Shown: piece after piece, positions 1-10,429 of the stretch
Numbering within the stretch: position 1 is the stretch's first letter
Layout: each line of letters starts with the position of its first letter
Assembly: GCA_000697665.1 (NCBI GenBank)
Contig: KL197792.1
Span: 45,632 to 69,989, forward strand
Direction of reading: 5' to 3'
Origin: Jaapia argillacea MUCL 33604
Taxonomy: Eukaryota > Basidiomycota > Agaricomycetes > Jaapiales > Jaapiaceae
Length of the DNA stretch: 24,358 nt
Program-made: the position numbers and the translations under genes
The notes under the pieces: generated by a model
What the model saw: only the letters and a program-made list of their open reading frames with translations
The model's database searches: none
What the model was told of the DNA's origin: nothing

Positions 1-430
1 ATTATACCTAAAGTAAGACCTGAACGGACGGTCGCGGGGGTTACTGCGCATTCCGGTTTGACCCATGGTCGGCTGGGTGGCTATGCCTCTGCTTCGCAGA
101 CCTATTACGGGTGCAGTCCAGTGTCATGGCAAGATCCGCTCTGCCCGCTGACCGAGTCGGCTGTGATGGAGAAACGGGTATATCATTCCCGATGGGAATT
201 TTCTCATGGGTACTCCGGGGTTAACTCGGGCCGGAACCCATGCCAGGTAATATAAAAGCCTAGAGTAAAGAGTCTGAAGAGATTATCGAAACAGTGTCTA
301 CTCTTCGGATAGCCTGTTATTCTTTACTCCTTTCGACTTAGTTTGATTCGCTCGCGCTTCGCGCTCGCTCCCCCCTAACCCGAGACTAAACTTTCTCTGC
401 GTCTCCTCGTTGTCGGCTATGTCTGTTACA
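1..430 (+). mobile_element. Possible LTR end (solo or truncated), or promoter region
   Basis: No protein is recognisable here. A TATA-like box (TATAAAAG) lies at about 251-258. It is followed by a CT-rich stretch and a TGTTACA at 424-430, which would fit the U3-R-U5 order of a retrotransposon LTR whose start lies outside the window. No second LTR, integrase or reverse transcriptase is visible, so this is a guess. The same features (TATA box, then pyrimidine-rich DNA, then ATG at 419) also fit an ordinary fungal promoter. Confidence 0.22.
348..369. repeat. 22-nt perfect mirror repeat
   Basis: The run TCGCTCGCGCT is followed directly by its mirror image TCGCGCTCGCT, so the strand reads the same in both directions. 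It is GC-rich and sits between the TATA-like box and the CT-rich tract. It also contains a small GCGC-TTC-GCGC hairpin. Its function is unknown. Confidence 0.7.
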
Positions 431-608
431 AGCACTGGTGGAGGAGCTCAGTGTGGAGATTTGGAATTACAGTTGTATGGCGTTCATTGACATCTCTCAC
501 TCGCCACTCGACTACCTCTCGGTGCAGCTGGTGGGGATGGTGCTGGGAGGAAAGTGCCTTGAACAATCGTTCAATGACATTGAAGATATTGAGCTTAGCA
601 TCCCCTAA
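390..608 (+). other. Exon-like open frame, unidentified
   Basis: This frame is open for 72 codons and ends at TAA 606-608. Its composition looks protein-like, with reading such as WNYSCMAFIDISHSPLDYL followed by LVGMVLGGKCLEQSFNDIED. It has no ATG near its beginning and no family I recognise. It could be the last exon of a gene cut off by whatever lies at 1-430. A competing 23-codon ATG frame begins at 419, so assignment is weak. Confidence 0.15.
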
Positions 609-1010
609 TGCGAGGCCGAATGCCCTAGGGATTCAGTGTGAATAGAGGAGGGGGGAGTGCGGGCAGCAAGCGCTTGGGTTCAGGGTGACGGTGTGTTCGC
701 TTGATTTGTTGGGGAGACCTCCGTCCCCTGGTACCGGGGGGATGGGGGCGGTAGGAGTGTTGGGGCGGAGGTGGGTATGTCAATGGAAGTGGGAGGAAGA
801 GTTTCATTACATAGTCATGATTCGGGTGTACATGATACCGCTCTCCCACCTTTGTGTCAAACGGGATCGCCGACAGAAAGGCACCCCTTCACATTCATTC
901 CCCACCGCAAGGCGATTTCTTTCAGAAGAAGTCACCATCACTATACCTCGACCTAAGGATGCCACATCTACACTTCATCAAAGTACGCCTGATTGATGTC
1001 GGATGAATTT
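609..1010. other. Non-coding stretch, nothing recognised
   Basis: G-rich and C-rich low-complexity DNA (about 640-780) followed by mixed sequence. Short open frames exist on both strands, but none has splice-consistent neighbours or family motifs. It serves as the 3' flank of the minus-strand gene ending at 1011. Confidence 0.5.
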
Positions 1011-2142
1011 TCAATCTGTGGTTTGTGTTGGCGGTTGTAACAGGACCGGGGTCAAAATGTGCATGCGTACCCAGTCATGAAGGATGCCAAGAATGTACGC
1101 CAGATTTCCCAGATCCTCTCCTAGGTCGATGACAGTCGAACACCGGAATATGCCTCCCACGTCTATCCTTTCAAACGTGAAGAAGAGCCATTGCTCACCG
1201 CTCGTGATCGCGCCCCTCATACAACCTATCCTACGAACAAAGTCAGTGACGATGGATCGTGGAAGCAGATACTGAGTTCTTACTTGGTCCGTTCGCACCA
1301 GGTGGCAGCAGTCAGAGCCGCTTGAGGAACACCGTGCTTGATGGCCAGCAAGTTCTTTGCCTCAAAGATGTTTGAGGTCCCGATCTGTTTGATATCGGCC
1401 CTTGCCAGCGTCATTTGAGGGTAGTCAAGGACTTGTCCTAGAAAATAGTAGGTAAACATTCGGGGACGGGGAGCCACAGTTATGATCTCACTCGTGAACT
1501 TTGTGGGAAGCCTGGTGAGGAGGTAGTCAACGACTCCAACGAGCGAGTGTCCAGGGTTCAATGCGGTTTCATGGATGGGGTATTCCGGGACGATGCTGAC
1601 TGCCATTTCTTCATTGCTGTCGACAGATGCGACTCGAAGTAGGATGACGTTTATCAGCATACGACATCCCGCCTCAGACGAGAAGGAGTGTTGGTGAGGC
1701 GCATCTTACATATGGGATGAACGTACCAATGTCGAGACGTGCTTCCGAACCAGTCGTATCAATGCTCGAGTATTCTCTATCCCAAACCAGTTCCCTGCCT
1801 TCTCTTGGGAGCTGCGATCTTCAGCCCGTGCCCTACCACCCTCTTTAATCTCAAGGCCCTTCGTCCGGATGTTCGCAGCTGAAAGATCCAAGACAGTTCC
1901 ACTTGAGAACCGAGTCTGCTATGGCAGGTAGACTATATAAGTTCATGGATGAAAATCTCGGTACGAAAGCGCCCAACCGTCTTTGCTTGCAGTTTTGCGC
2001 ATATTTTCTGAATGTCGTCGACCAGACCAGTCGTCTCTGAGTCTTCAACGTCCAATGCTTGGCAATATTCTGCCAGGGTGTCTACGATGGCGTTGGTGTC
2101 CTCGTGCGTGAGATTCGAAATCTTTCGTCGCTTGGCTGGCAT
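1011..2142 (-). CDS. PD-(D/E)XK nuclease-like protein
   Basis: Exons on the minus strand are 2142-1978, 1915-1727, 1672-1284 and 1230-1011, giving 320 residues with all junctions in phase (introns 2 and 3 start GTACGT and GTAAGA; the first, GTTGGG, is the least certain). The N-terminus has a basic KRRK stretch. The core carries the order expected for this nuclease fold: Asp about 167 in VVDYLL, Glu 222 and Lys 224 in FEAKN, then Gln 235 in HGVPQ, followed by a strand-rich C-terminus (GEQWLFFTFE). Such orphan proteins are abundant in Agaricomycetes and usually have no assigned role. Nuclease activity is inferred from motifs only. An in-frame ATG at 2196 would add 18 residues. There is no partner gene next to it that suggests a pathway. 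Confidence 0.8.
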
Positions 2143-3133
2143 TGTGGATGGGAGAGGTGCACTAACTTGGGGTGCTACAGGACCTACGATAGTCATTGGA
2201 ATTACGCGAATGTGTGGCGCCACCAAATCGCACTATGCCTGGTGAGCCCTCCAAGAAACATTGGAGCCGTCTCAGTTTCTTCGAGTTGGTTTTATTGGAC
2301 ATCTGTTGTTTCGCGTTGGTGCATAGGCCACTATGCATATCTGAAGCTCCGTCGGTGCTATTGGGATATACGACACCAATCGAATCAGCCCACCGTGCAG
2401 TTCTCTCTAACTCTCCGGTCACTAGTCACTGTCCATGACCCAATCGTGGCGCCGTGCATAGGGGTGGCTCCTGAGCTCAGAGGGTAGACGCCATTGTCTT
2501 CTATGAGAGATATTTCTTCATTGACATCTTGCTTACATCCGAGTCGGGATTCAGCACTTTCATCGAAACCAACAGGAGATTCTCTCCAAGCCGCCAAGGC
2601 CATGGTAGCTCGGATTCACGTCGAAAGTGTCGCCAAAGGTAACTTTGTTACCTTTTTTGGTCTTCAGACCATCCCTTCGTGTGAAGACTCAAGACCTAAT
2701 GGCGGAGCACTACTGTCAGCGTTTGGTCGATTTAGAAGGCGGCGCATGGGGAAACTAGTTTGGAATCGATTAGTCCGGTATTCATTGGACACACCGGGAA
2801 TCCTTGGGTGGGATATAAGTTGGTATCGAATATCGGGCCGTCAGGCCCAAGGAACATCGACGATCGGAATCCCCGGTAATGCTCCATAGAAGAGACCTTC
2901 GAGACGCACGAAAGATGGGTGATTTTACGAGATATATTCATGACGACTGCGTATTGAGTGGTGTACAGATGCATGCCCTCCAGCTATCCTTTGATCTACA
3001 AGAACCAGTCCAACCCCGAGTTCCAGAAAGCGCGTATAAGTATATGCAGTCCGGAGTGCGAGGCTATTAATGCAGGCGCATCGAGCTTATCATAAACATA
3101 GAGTCATCCATATCGTGTCCATCACAAATCCTG
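2143..3133. other. Intergenic region without a supportable gene
   Basis: About 1 kb separating the nuclease-like gene (its start side) from the 3' end of the TLC gene. Open frames of 130-142 codons occur on the plus strand (2059-2487, 2494-2889), but they lack motifs and plausible introns, and they overlap equally open frames on the other strand. It presumably includes the promoter of the nuclease-like gene near 2143-2350. A 9-bp inverted repeat lies at 2635-2655. Confidence 0.5.
2635..2655. repeat. Perfect 9-bp inverted repeat with 3-nt loop
   Basis: AAAGGTAAC, then TTT, then GTTACCTTT. A second small palindrome, GGTCTTCAGACC, follows at 2659-2670. It could be a paired protein-binding site or an RNA hairpin. 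The run of Ts after it is only six long, and there is no gene end beside it to make it a terminator. Confidence 0.6.
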
Positions 3134-4261
3134 CTACGAGACGACAATGTTCGTAGGTTTCGTCATTGCCGCAACATAGTCTTTGGCGTCCACACTTTGC
3201 GAGTCCCGGTCGACGTTGAAATGCGAGCCCGATGCAAGAGAGGAAGTGTCGCCCTTCATGAGTGGCGGAATCTCGGCTCCCGATAGTCCCTTCTCCAAGT
3301 CAACCGTTGCATCGGACGTCGAAGCTTCCACAGCAGCAGCCACCTTCGCCCTCTCTTTTGCCTCTACAACCTCCTGCCTCATTTTCCTTGCAATCTGCCA
3401 GCATACCCGCCCACCATGAATCTGCGCCGCCATGAAACAACAGTGTAAGATGGGACCGGTTGCTTTGAAGAATACGGTGAGGTTTTTCCAGACGCGGGCA
3501 TAGAAGTAGAAGATTGCCCCTTGTTCGAGGAAGGTGCCGGTGAAGATGCCGATAGCGGTGTAGAGGAACATCTTGTGCAGTAAGGAGGGGTTATTGCGCA
3601 TGATGCGATAAAACATGACAGCCAGATGAGGGAAGATTTCGAAGATCATCTCGAACGTTCCTGAGAACGTGCTCAATTAGAACGAGGTTCAGATATTGAG
3701 TTCGTCGACGTACCGTAAATGAGAATGAGTTTAAACTCGGTTTCCGCAAGGTAGCCTTCCTGCCCATGGCTAATGACGACCATCAGCCCGAGGATGTTGA
3801 TGATGATAGCAGCAATATGATGGATGGCGGAGACGACGGAAATATTATTACGGTAGATGATTTCGAAGAGGTATATCGAGGGGACCGTCAGGTAGCAGAA
3901 CGCTAAGGGCAAGCTTCAACACATGCTATAAACGACCCAAGACAAAACAACGCTCACCCAGAATGTCTCCGTTCGTCGTTTTCCAATGGTGGCTATCCCT
4001 GATGGGTACGTCAAAAGGCTTTTGCGCAATGAGAATCTCCCATATCGAGTACGCCCCGACACAGCAAGTGACCTTGAGGGCAAAGGAGACGACGTGATTT
4101 GTGAGGGACCGACGCGCAGTCAAGTCCATGTCGGGCCATGCTTGGTGGAATACCCGTGGCATGAACCATGGCTCCAGGACAGTTCGCACCAGAATCCAGA
4201 CAACGCAAAGCTCAATCCCAACGACTGGAAGCGAGTAGTCGAGGAGGTAAGAGATGGACAT
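3134..4261 (-). CDS. TLC-domain multi-pass membrane protein
   Basis: Exons 4261-3958, 3902-3714 and 3660-3134 (minus) give 339 residues; introns of 55 and 53 nt start GTGAGC and GTACGT and keep phase. The protein is strongly hydrophobic over residues 1-250 with about six or seven membrane segments. Exon 2 carries the paired histidines (His129-His130, SAIHHIAA) typical of TRAM/LAG1/CLN8 (TLC) proteins. The C-terminal 100 residues are hydrophilic, with an Ala/Glu/Lys-rich helix and a Ser/Asp-rich tail, probably cytosolic. It lacks the extended motif expected of a true ceramide synthase, so a lipid-sensing or transport role is only an inference. The frame stays open upstream of the chosen ATG to about 4373 with hydrophobic content, so a 5' exon may be missing from this model. 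Confidence 0.82.
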
Positions 4262-4730
4262 TACGACGAAAGCCGTAACAGGCGCTGTCCAGGATGGAGC
4301 GGTATGGTCGGGGGTGAGGGGAAAGAGAGGGGCGACGAAACCATCTATAGGTCGTGGGCAAGGGAGAATATAGCGGATTCAAGATATCGTGCGAGGCAAG
4401 AAAATGGGCTTACGAAGGCCTGGTGTTTCGCAGCATGGGAAGTGTCGACGAATTCTTGGCGCAGAATCCCTGGGATCGCACATCACGCCTAAATTTGTGT
4501 TGCCCGCCTCTAGCTTCATAATAATAGATGCATATTTTGAGGTGGCTTCATGGGTCGTCCAAAAGACGCAGGGTCTACGATTTACCGGAGAAACCTGTGG
4601 GCGAGCGCAGTTTGAGGGCGTAGGAAGCAAGGAGAGAAGGCATCGATAGTGACTCTGACAGGTCAGAATGCCCAAATGTGAGTACAAGCGGGCTTCCCTC
4701 GTAATGGGAGGACCTCAGACTACAGATTCT
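4262..4730. other. Spacer between TLC gene and proteasome gene
   Basis: Both neighbours run leftward, so this holds the 3' flank of the proteasome gene and the promoter of the TLC gene. On the minus strand about 4373-4262 is an open extension of the TLC frame without an ATG. An acceptor-like CTATAG near 4346 on that strand could join it to a short upstream exon in 4400-4690. Nothing else is recognised. Confidence 0.4.
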
Positions 4731-5588
4731 TCATAGCTCTACCTCCCGAATACCATCCTTGTCCACCACCTTGACCTTGTATTTCCCCGGCGCCACCACC
4801 AAACGCTTCGAAACTTCGTCGATGCAACGCTTGAGAGTGGCAAGACCTTCCTCGAGAGGAGCCTCTGGATCGTGGTATCTGAGGGAAGAGATGCGTGTGA
4901 GAAATAAGTTTCAGATACACGGCGTGAGAAGGTTGGAGAGTCTGATTGGATGACATGAAAGCCGAACTTAGGCCGGCGAATGAATGGAAAGCCAGTGGGG
5001 ACCTGGCGGTCTGCCTCGTTTTACGGACCATAAAAGTGGGTCGCACGTCCACAAGGAAGGGAAGCATCTACCAAGGATGGAAATGGGCTCTCACCGGTCA
5101 AGCAAACTCAAGGCGAAGTAGCTGCCGTAACCATGAGCCGCAAAGGGAACAGTGGCCATCGTTCCCAAGTAATCGATCCAGTAGAGGTGGGGTGTGTATG
5201 TGGAGGTGTCGTACCCACCCAGAAGCAGATTAACGGAGTAAGGGGAACGTGATCGGAGAGAGTCGGCGAGGGATCGACGAATCCATGAAGCGGCAGAGGG
5301 AGGGCGAAGTGGATAAAGGTTACGGATCTGGTAGAGGCGGATGTTGCGTTCGATGTATTCGGCAAAGTTAACGGTGTCACCTGCAAGCGGTGTCATTAGG
5401 TCGGTGAAAGGACAGTCAATTGGACGAGACAACATACCTGGTTCACCGGAGTATGCCATCAACAAATGAGGACCAAGAGACTTGATCTTGTCCTCGTCGC
5501 CCTTCATTTTTACAATGGAACGAGCAGCGGTGGTGTCTGCGGCGACAAGGACATAGCCTTTTCCCGTTAACGCGAAGGATACGTCCAT
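4731..5588 (-). CDS. PRE1: 20S proteasome subunit beta type-2 (beta-4)
   Basis: Exons 5588-5438, 5380-5095 and 4878-4731 (minus) give 194 residues, close to the 198 of the yeast protein. It is a structural, non-catalytic subunit of the beta ring of the 20S proteasome. The protein begins at the mature fold (GYVLVAADTTAARS) with no propeptide or catalytic Thr1. Clear family blocks are SLGPHLLMAYSGEPG, DTVNFAEYIERN, YSVNLLLGGYD, YWIDYLGT with AAHGYGSYF, and the end KVKVVDKDGIREVEL. Intron 1 is 57 nt; intron 2 is 216 nt, unusually long for this window, and no extra exon fits in it because the family sequence is continuous across the joint. The gene is divergent from the thioesterase, 148 bp apart. 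Confidence 0.96.
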
Positions 5589-5736
5589 GGTTTCAGAGAC
5601 AGTGAAGGTCGGTACGAAGGAGAATAATGGATTATTGGACTCTGCTTGTTCACCAGTCCACGCGTCCTCGACGCGTCATGCTCGTTTCAAACTCCGACTT
5701 GTACCACGGTTCGCTGACCCTGACCGCGTTGATAGC
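5589..5736. promoter_or_regulatory. Bidirectional promoter, PRE1 / thioesterase
   Basis: Only 148 bp lie between the two divergent start codons, so both promoters must overlap here unless the shorter thioesterase start at 5827 is used. I see no TATA box and no match to the proteasome element GGTGGCAAA. The thioesterase frame is open through the whole region without any further required start. Confidence 0.5.
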
Positions 5737-6357
5737 ATGATATCGCTCTCTTCACTTTGTCGACACGGCAGCCTCACTGTTCCACAGTTATTCGCCAGGC
5801 GATCCTCGACTGCTGTTTCCAGCTCAATGTCCAGCACAGACCCAAAATCTCGTACACGATCAGACTATTCCTATTTCCTGGATTACCGGACGCGCTGGTC
5901 AGCTCACTTCCCGCCGGTTTGTCTGTCCGATTGTCAACCACGCTGACTCTGCAGGAGTGATAACGACCAATATTCCCACCTCAATAACTCCATCTACTAT
6001 CACCTCTTCGATTCCATCATCAATGTATATCTCATCGACCATTGCGGCCAAGTGCCCCACTCTTCCCCCCTCATCGGCCTGGTCATTTCTTCCCACTGTC
6101 ACTTCTTCCAGCCACTCTCGTATCCACAGGTCCTGGACCTTGGCCTTCGGGTCAACAAACTAGGCAGTAGCTCCGTTGCGTACGAGGTTGGAGTGTTTGA
6201 GCAGGGAAAAATCACTCCTGCCGCAGTCGGCGGGTATACCCACGTGTTTGTGGATAGTCAGAGTCGGAAGAGTACTCAGATGGGCGAGGAAATCAGGAAG
6301 GGTCTCCAGCGGCTACTTATCCAACCGGAGGGCTCTCACACCATGTCTAAATTATGA
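5737..6357 (+). CDS. Hotdog-fold acyl-CoA thioesterase, likely mitochondrial
   Basis: Exons 5737-5897 and 5955-6357 (intron 57 nt, GTCAGC...CTGCAG) give 187 residues. The domain is a 4-hydroxybenzoyl-CoA/acyl-CoA thioesterase (4HBT): RTRWSDNDQYSHLNN at about 51-65 is the signature with the catalytic Asp region, followed by the helix YYHLFDSIINVYLI, the strand LGLRVNKLGSSSVAYEVG and VGGYTHVFVD near the end. The N-terminus from ATG 5737 is rich in Ser, Arg and Leu with no acidic residues, like a mitochondrial presequence. A second in-frame ATG at 5827 (MSSTDPK) would give a 157-residue cytosolic form. The substrate cannot be told from sequence. It is convergent with CSE1, 162 bp apart. Confidence 0.9.
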
Positions 6358-6519
6358 TGCGACTTCGTCTCGTGCTTTCACCGCCTTCTCTGTGGTCCCT
6401 CCTATTTTTGTGAGGATAACAACTCCATGTGACCAGACCGACGGTTCACTCGTGAGATGCATCAGGATTGATTGTGAATTCCCCGTCAACCTAGTAACTT
6501 CTCATCCTCGAGATCTGAT

Positions 6520-9500
6520 CTACAATACGTACCCAGCTGCCGTTAACGCCTGCACAAACGGTCCGACCACGTTCGCATCACCAGCCCCCAACAGATTCCT
6601 GACTCTCGGATCACTCTTGGAGAGGCGGACCAACTCTTGTCCGAGATATTCTCGTGGATCCTTCACGTACCCAACAGGATCCGCGCTAGGTCCCTCAGAC
6701 GCCGCGAGTCGCGAATACGCTGCCTGATATCCTGCTGTTTGTTCCTCGTAATCGATCGCCGTGATCCCGGCGTCAGGATCATCACCTCCGTCCTTCGATG
6801 TTAAGAACTCCGGTTCGTGGAATAGTCGAACAAGGGATGAAAATGCCGACGGCCTGTCATGGACGGGCGTCAGCATCAGCGGGAGGGATATATTGAGACA
6901 CTGACCAGGTCTGAATGGTTGGTTCTCGAAGCATAATAGAACTCTGCGTCAACATCCTCGTTAGACCGACAACGACAACCTTCCGGTCCTTCGTAGGCAT
7001 TTTTGGAATCTGGGGAATGACGAAGTTACTCAGGACTTGGGACCACAGTCTATTCGAGTATCAATGATTGCACGCAAATAGAAAAGGTCAATCATCGGAG
7101 GCTTACTGAGGCTGCACTTCTTCGACAGTACCCAGAAGATAGTCAGGCGTCAATCCCTCGACTTGAATAGCCATGGTGAACATCAGGAAGTAGACGAAAT
7201 GATAAACATATTTGTCCGTCTTGCTCGTTTGCATTCGGGTGAGGAGCGCAATGATCACAGGGCGGAAGTATTGTTTCAGCGCTGCTCTGAATTCCATGAA
7301 ACGATGAGAAAGGGCTCTGTGAAGGGTACGAACTTAACGCACGGAGGTATATTCTGGACCACGGCCTGGAGCAACTCAAATCCCCATCCATCGTTCAACT
7401 TACTCGGCAACAATCGCTGCTGGACGACAGCGAGAACCGCGGTAAAGTGGCCGGAGGAGACCATATTGGCGGTATCCTTAACCAAAAACGCGTTCAGGAG
7501 TTTCACGAGGCCGGGAATATTGCCCTTTTGCTGCCACACCGGCGGTTGGAGGAGGAATTGCAAGAGTCCACGGTATTCGGCCGGTGCACCCGAATGGTGT
7601 AGTTCGAGCATTTGGGCAAGGATTTGGAAGACATACGGAATATATTCTGGGGAAACCTAGCGTCAGTCACGATAAAGAATGCTCATCCGACATTGCTCAC
7701 GGTCGATATCCTGCTGCAGGATAATTGTAATGGGAGCAAACAATGCTTGTTCGAAGGTAGGATGGGTATTGGGACTACCAGCAACGACGAATCTGCATCA
7801 TTCCGGATGAATACCGCTGACCAGACAACAAAGGGGGGAGGAATGCACCTCATCAGGGCTGAAATACTCTCAAATATGTACTGATCGAAATTCGGGTTGC
7901 TAGGATTTTTCGAGATGACGCCAAGGATGGTAACCAGTCGTTGGAGGATTTGCTGATACACGGGAGTCAGTGTCTGACGAGCAGTGATGATGACCCGCAT
8001 AGCACCTAGGACGTCCAGTTCAGTACTGGAGATGAGGAGAAGAACCGAACAACTAACATTTCATCAGATGGTCATTTTCTGCTACTTTTTCAGGACTTCC
8101 TGCGGACTCAATCTTGGCCAGCAGTACGTTCAATAATTCGGGCGCGAAATCACGAACGTCGGCTTGCGTGAACCTGGGAAACACAATGGAAATCTTCAAC
8201 ACGAGATTCATCAGCAGAGACGAGCGCGTACAAGAGTTGAGTTCCTTGGCGAATGAACAGGATGCGTTCGATGGTGATTGCGGCGTAAGTGTAACATACG
8301 TAGTTGTTTGATCCAAGATGACGATGAAGAAGAGGAAGGACAGAGAGTAGTTGGTCTTTCGACAGCTACCAAGGTGGCTCGATTGTGAGCCGGATATATA
8401 CAGGAAAATTTTTGAGAGAGCTCACCTGATTGCGGAATGTATACAAGAAGCGAATTGCGTCAACCTGCAGCATGGGATGTACTTTGCTTGGGTCTGCTTG
8501 CAAATCCTGAAATACATGATCGGAGAAGAACTTGACGACATCCACCAGCGCATTAGTCGACGTAACGCCATGCTAGGGGACACATCAGCCACGGCAGCTA
8601 GCGCAAATAACAAATGGGAGTACCTGGGTCGTCGACCCTTTGGTCGCAACGGCCGTCAAGAGGTAGACAGCGCTATCCTTTGCTTTCCATGCATCCTCGT
8701 CCTTGCCTGCAGCGTAATCCGACAGGCCTTTACCTATCCATGTCCCCACAACCTCTGTCGTCTCCTTTTCCGATCCTGAAGCCACGAGCGCACGGACCAC
8801 ATCCGCAGCAGCTTGTCGACGGGTCGTCGCATCCGAAACGCCGCCTCCCATCGAAGGAAGAGACAAGTCTTGACGAATGAACTCCAGAGGATCGTCTTCA
8901 AACTGCTCCATTTCGTGATCTAGGAATTCAAAGAATCATGTCACGGACAACACACGAGGGGAGTGGGCGACCATACCTCGCAGTCCGACGTTGGGAACTA
9001 CGACTCCTTGGACAAGGCTGGAGATTGTCTCCGGCGTTCCGAAAAGAGGCTTGTAATGACCCGAACGTATAGCAGTCGAAATGAAATGCAACGATTGAGA
9101 CACAAACTGCACAACACATTTAGGACTGTGCACGAAGGTCAAACGGGAAAACGTACTGAGTCGTTCGCCACTCCTTGCAAAGTTCCTGTCCCTAGGAGAT
9201 TCCAAACCACCTGAGTAAATGCTTCCACGGAAGCTGACTTTGAAAGCATCTCAGGATAAAGTTTGAGATACAGCTACCAAGATGGAGTGTTAGAGGGGCG
9301 AGTGGTTTGTGGATAACTTCATACCTCCGCGATCTCGAGAATGGCGGTTTTAAGTTGTGCAGGAAGGGAAGGGGTCGTATCGTCAGGCTGAATTTACATT
9401 TACGCGATCAGCTGATAGTGTATGACAGCAAATCCATACTCACGTCACCACGAAGCTCAACCGGGTCCCATGCAAGAAATTTGGTAAACCATCCCTGCTG

Positions 9501-10320
9501 AGGCCCAAAATATTCCTCGTGTGCATCCTCGAAATGAGGAGGTAAATCCTGACATGTTAGATCATAGTAAAGGTCGACCATCACGACGGCGGCTTGTGTG
9601 AGGAGCGCAAGATTCGGTGGTGGTGGGGATGAAAGAACGAGGGCAGAGGTATGCCTGAATATTATGAGGAATGGCTGGGCGAATCTTTCAAGGACGTAGT
9701 TGACGGTGGCGAAGAGGTTGTCGCTGCGAACCTGGGACCGCCATCTTCGGAAGATGGAGTGAGCAGTCTCGAGGACAGCAATGTTGATGTTGTAGTTGTC
9801 CTGCGACAGGGAATTGACGAGGGTCTGCAAAAAGCAATAAGGTGAGCGCCAGGCAAGATATGCCGGAAGACCAACGCACCTCGATCAGAGTCGGCCATCG
9901 CTCCGGGAAGTCAACCTCTGCGATGAGGGATACGGATTCAGCGACCTGTGCGCGAGATGCTTTATCCGTAGGGGCAGATAAAGCAATCATGGCAGGAACG
10001 AGGTCATTTCGTAGAACTTCTTTGTCTTGGGAGTTTAATGGCGTCTCGTCCTGCATTCAAGGATGGAGAAAAGGACTCGGATGGATTTCGCGAGCAGAGC
10101 AGGAAGCAAGACTCACATCGTCCCATCTATTCTTCACCAGATTCTTCAGATACACACTAGCAGCTAATCGGACTGCACGATCTTGATTCGGATTGAGTAC
10201 GAGTTGGAGGAGGGATGAAAGGGAGCCGGGCTGGATGCTGAGGGATTGCAGGGACTGCTCTGCTTGTTTTCTGGTGGCAGGATTGAGAGAGGCGAGCAAA
10301 AGAGTTGGAAGATCGGCCAT
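6520..10320 (-). CDS. CSE1: CSE1 / exportin-2, importin-alpha re-exporter
   Basis: Sixteen exons on the minus strand: 10320-10117, 10050-9880, 9824-9444, 9387-9325, 9273-9157, 9106-8977, 8919-8624, 8572-8426, 8365-8232, 8173-8058, 8005-7849, 7792-7701, 7646-7343, 7286-7107, 7049-6906, 6853-6520. All junctions are in phase, giving 989 residues, the usual size. Cse1 is a HEAT-repeat karyopherin that returns importin-alpha to the cytoplasm with Ran-GTP. Diagnostic blocks in order are the N-terminal importin-beta region (VYLKNLVKNRW), EVDFPERWPTLIE, AHSIFRRWR, LYYDLTCQDLPPHFED, MEQFEDDPLEFIRQDL, VDAIRFLYTFRNQ, YVCYTYAAITIERIL, GSPEKVAENDHLMKC, SKNPSNPNFDQYIFES, DQYIPYVFQILAQML and WQQKGNIPGLVKLLNAFL. 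It appears intact and functional. It is divergent from the BTB pseudogene, 110 bp apart. Confidence 0.97.
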
Positions 10321-10429
10321 GTTATCGTGCCAACAATTTGGATGAGAACTAAAGACAAGTCCGTTCTGCTTTGTGGCGCGTCTGCACCTGGACGCGTGCC
10401 TTTGTTTGCTTGTCACGTGAATATATAAA
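10321..10429. promoter_or_regulatory. Short divergent promoter with E-box and TATA
   Basis: The region separates the CSE1 start from the first ATG of the BTB pseudogene. It contains a palindromic CACGTG at 10414-10419 and TATATAAA at 10422-10429 directly before ATG 10430. A TATA box touching the ATG means transcription toward the right would start downstream of it. This argues that the 10430 ATG is not the original start of the BTB gene. Confidence 0.4.

Noticed and set aside
1011-2142. PD-(D/E)XK gene as part of a defence system
   Set aside because: No partner gene (helicase, reverse transcriptase, NTPase, effector) is next to it, and the genome is eukaryotic. One nuclease-like gene does not make a system.
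3134-4261. Calling the TLC protein a ceramide synthase
   Set aside because: Only the paired His and general topology are visible. The longer Lag1 motif and the usual length and retention signal are not.
3986-4492. 168-codon plus-strand ORF
   Set aside because: It overlaps the first TLC exon on the other strand, which has spliced, family-supported coding sequence. This ORF has no recognisable features.
4879-5094. Extra exon inside the long second intron of PRE1
   Set aside because: The protein is continuous with the family across the joint (SLLDR then YHDPEAPLEEG), leaving nothing to insert.
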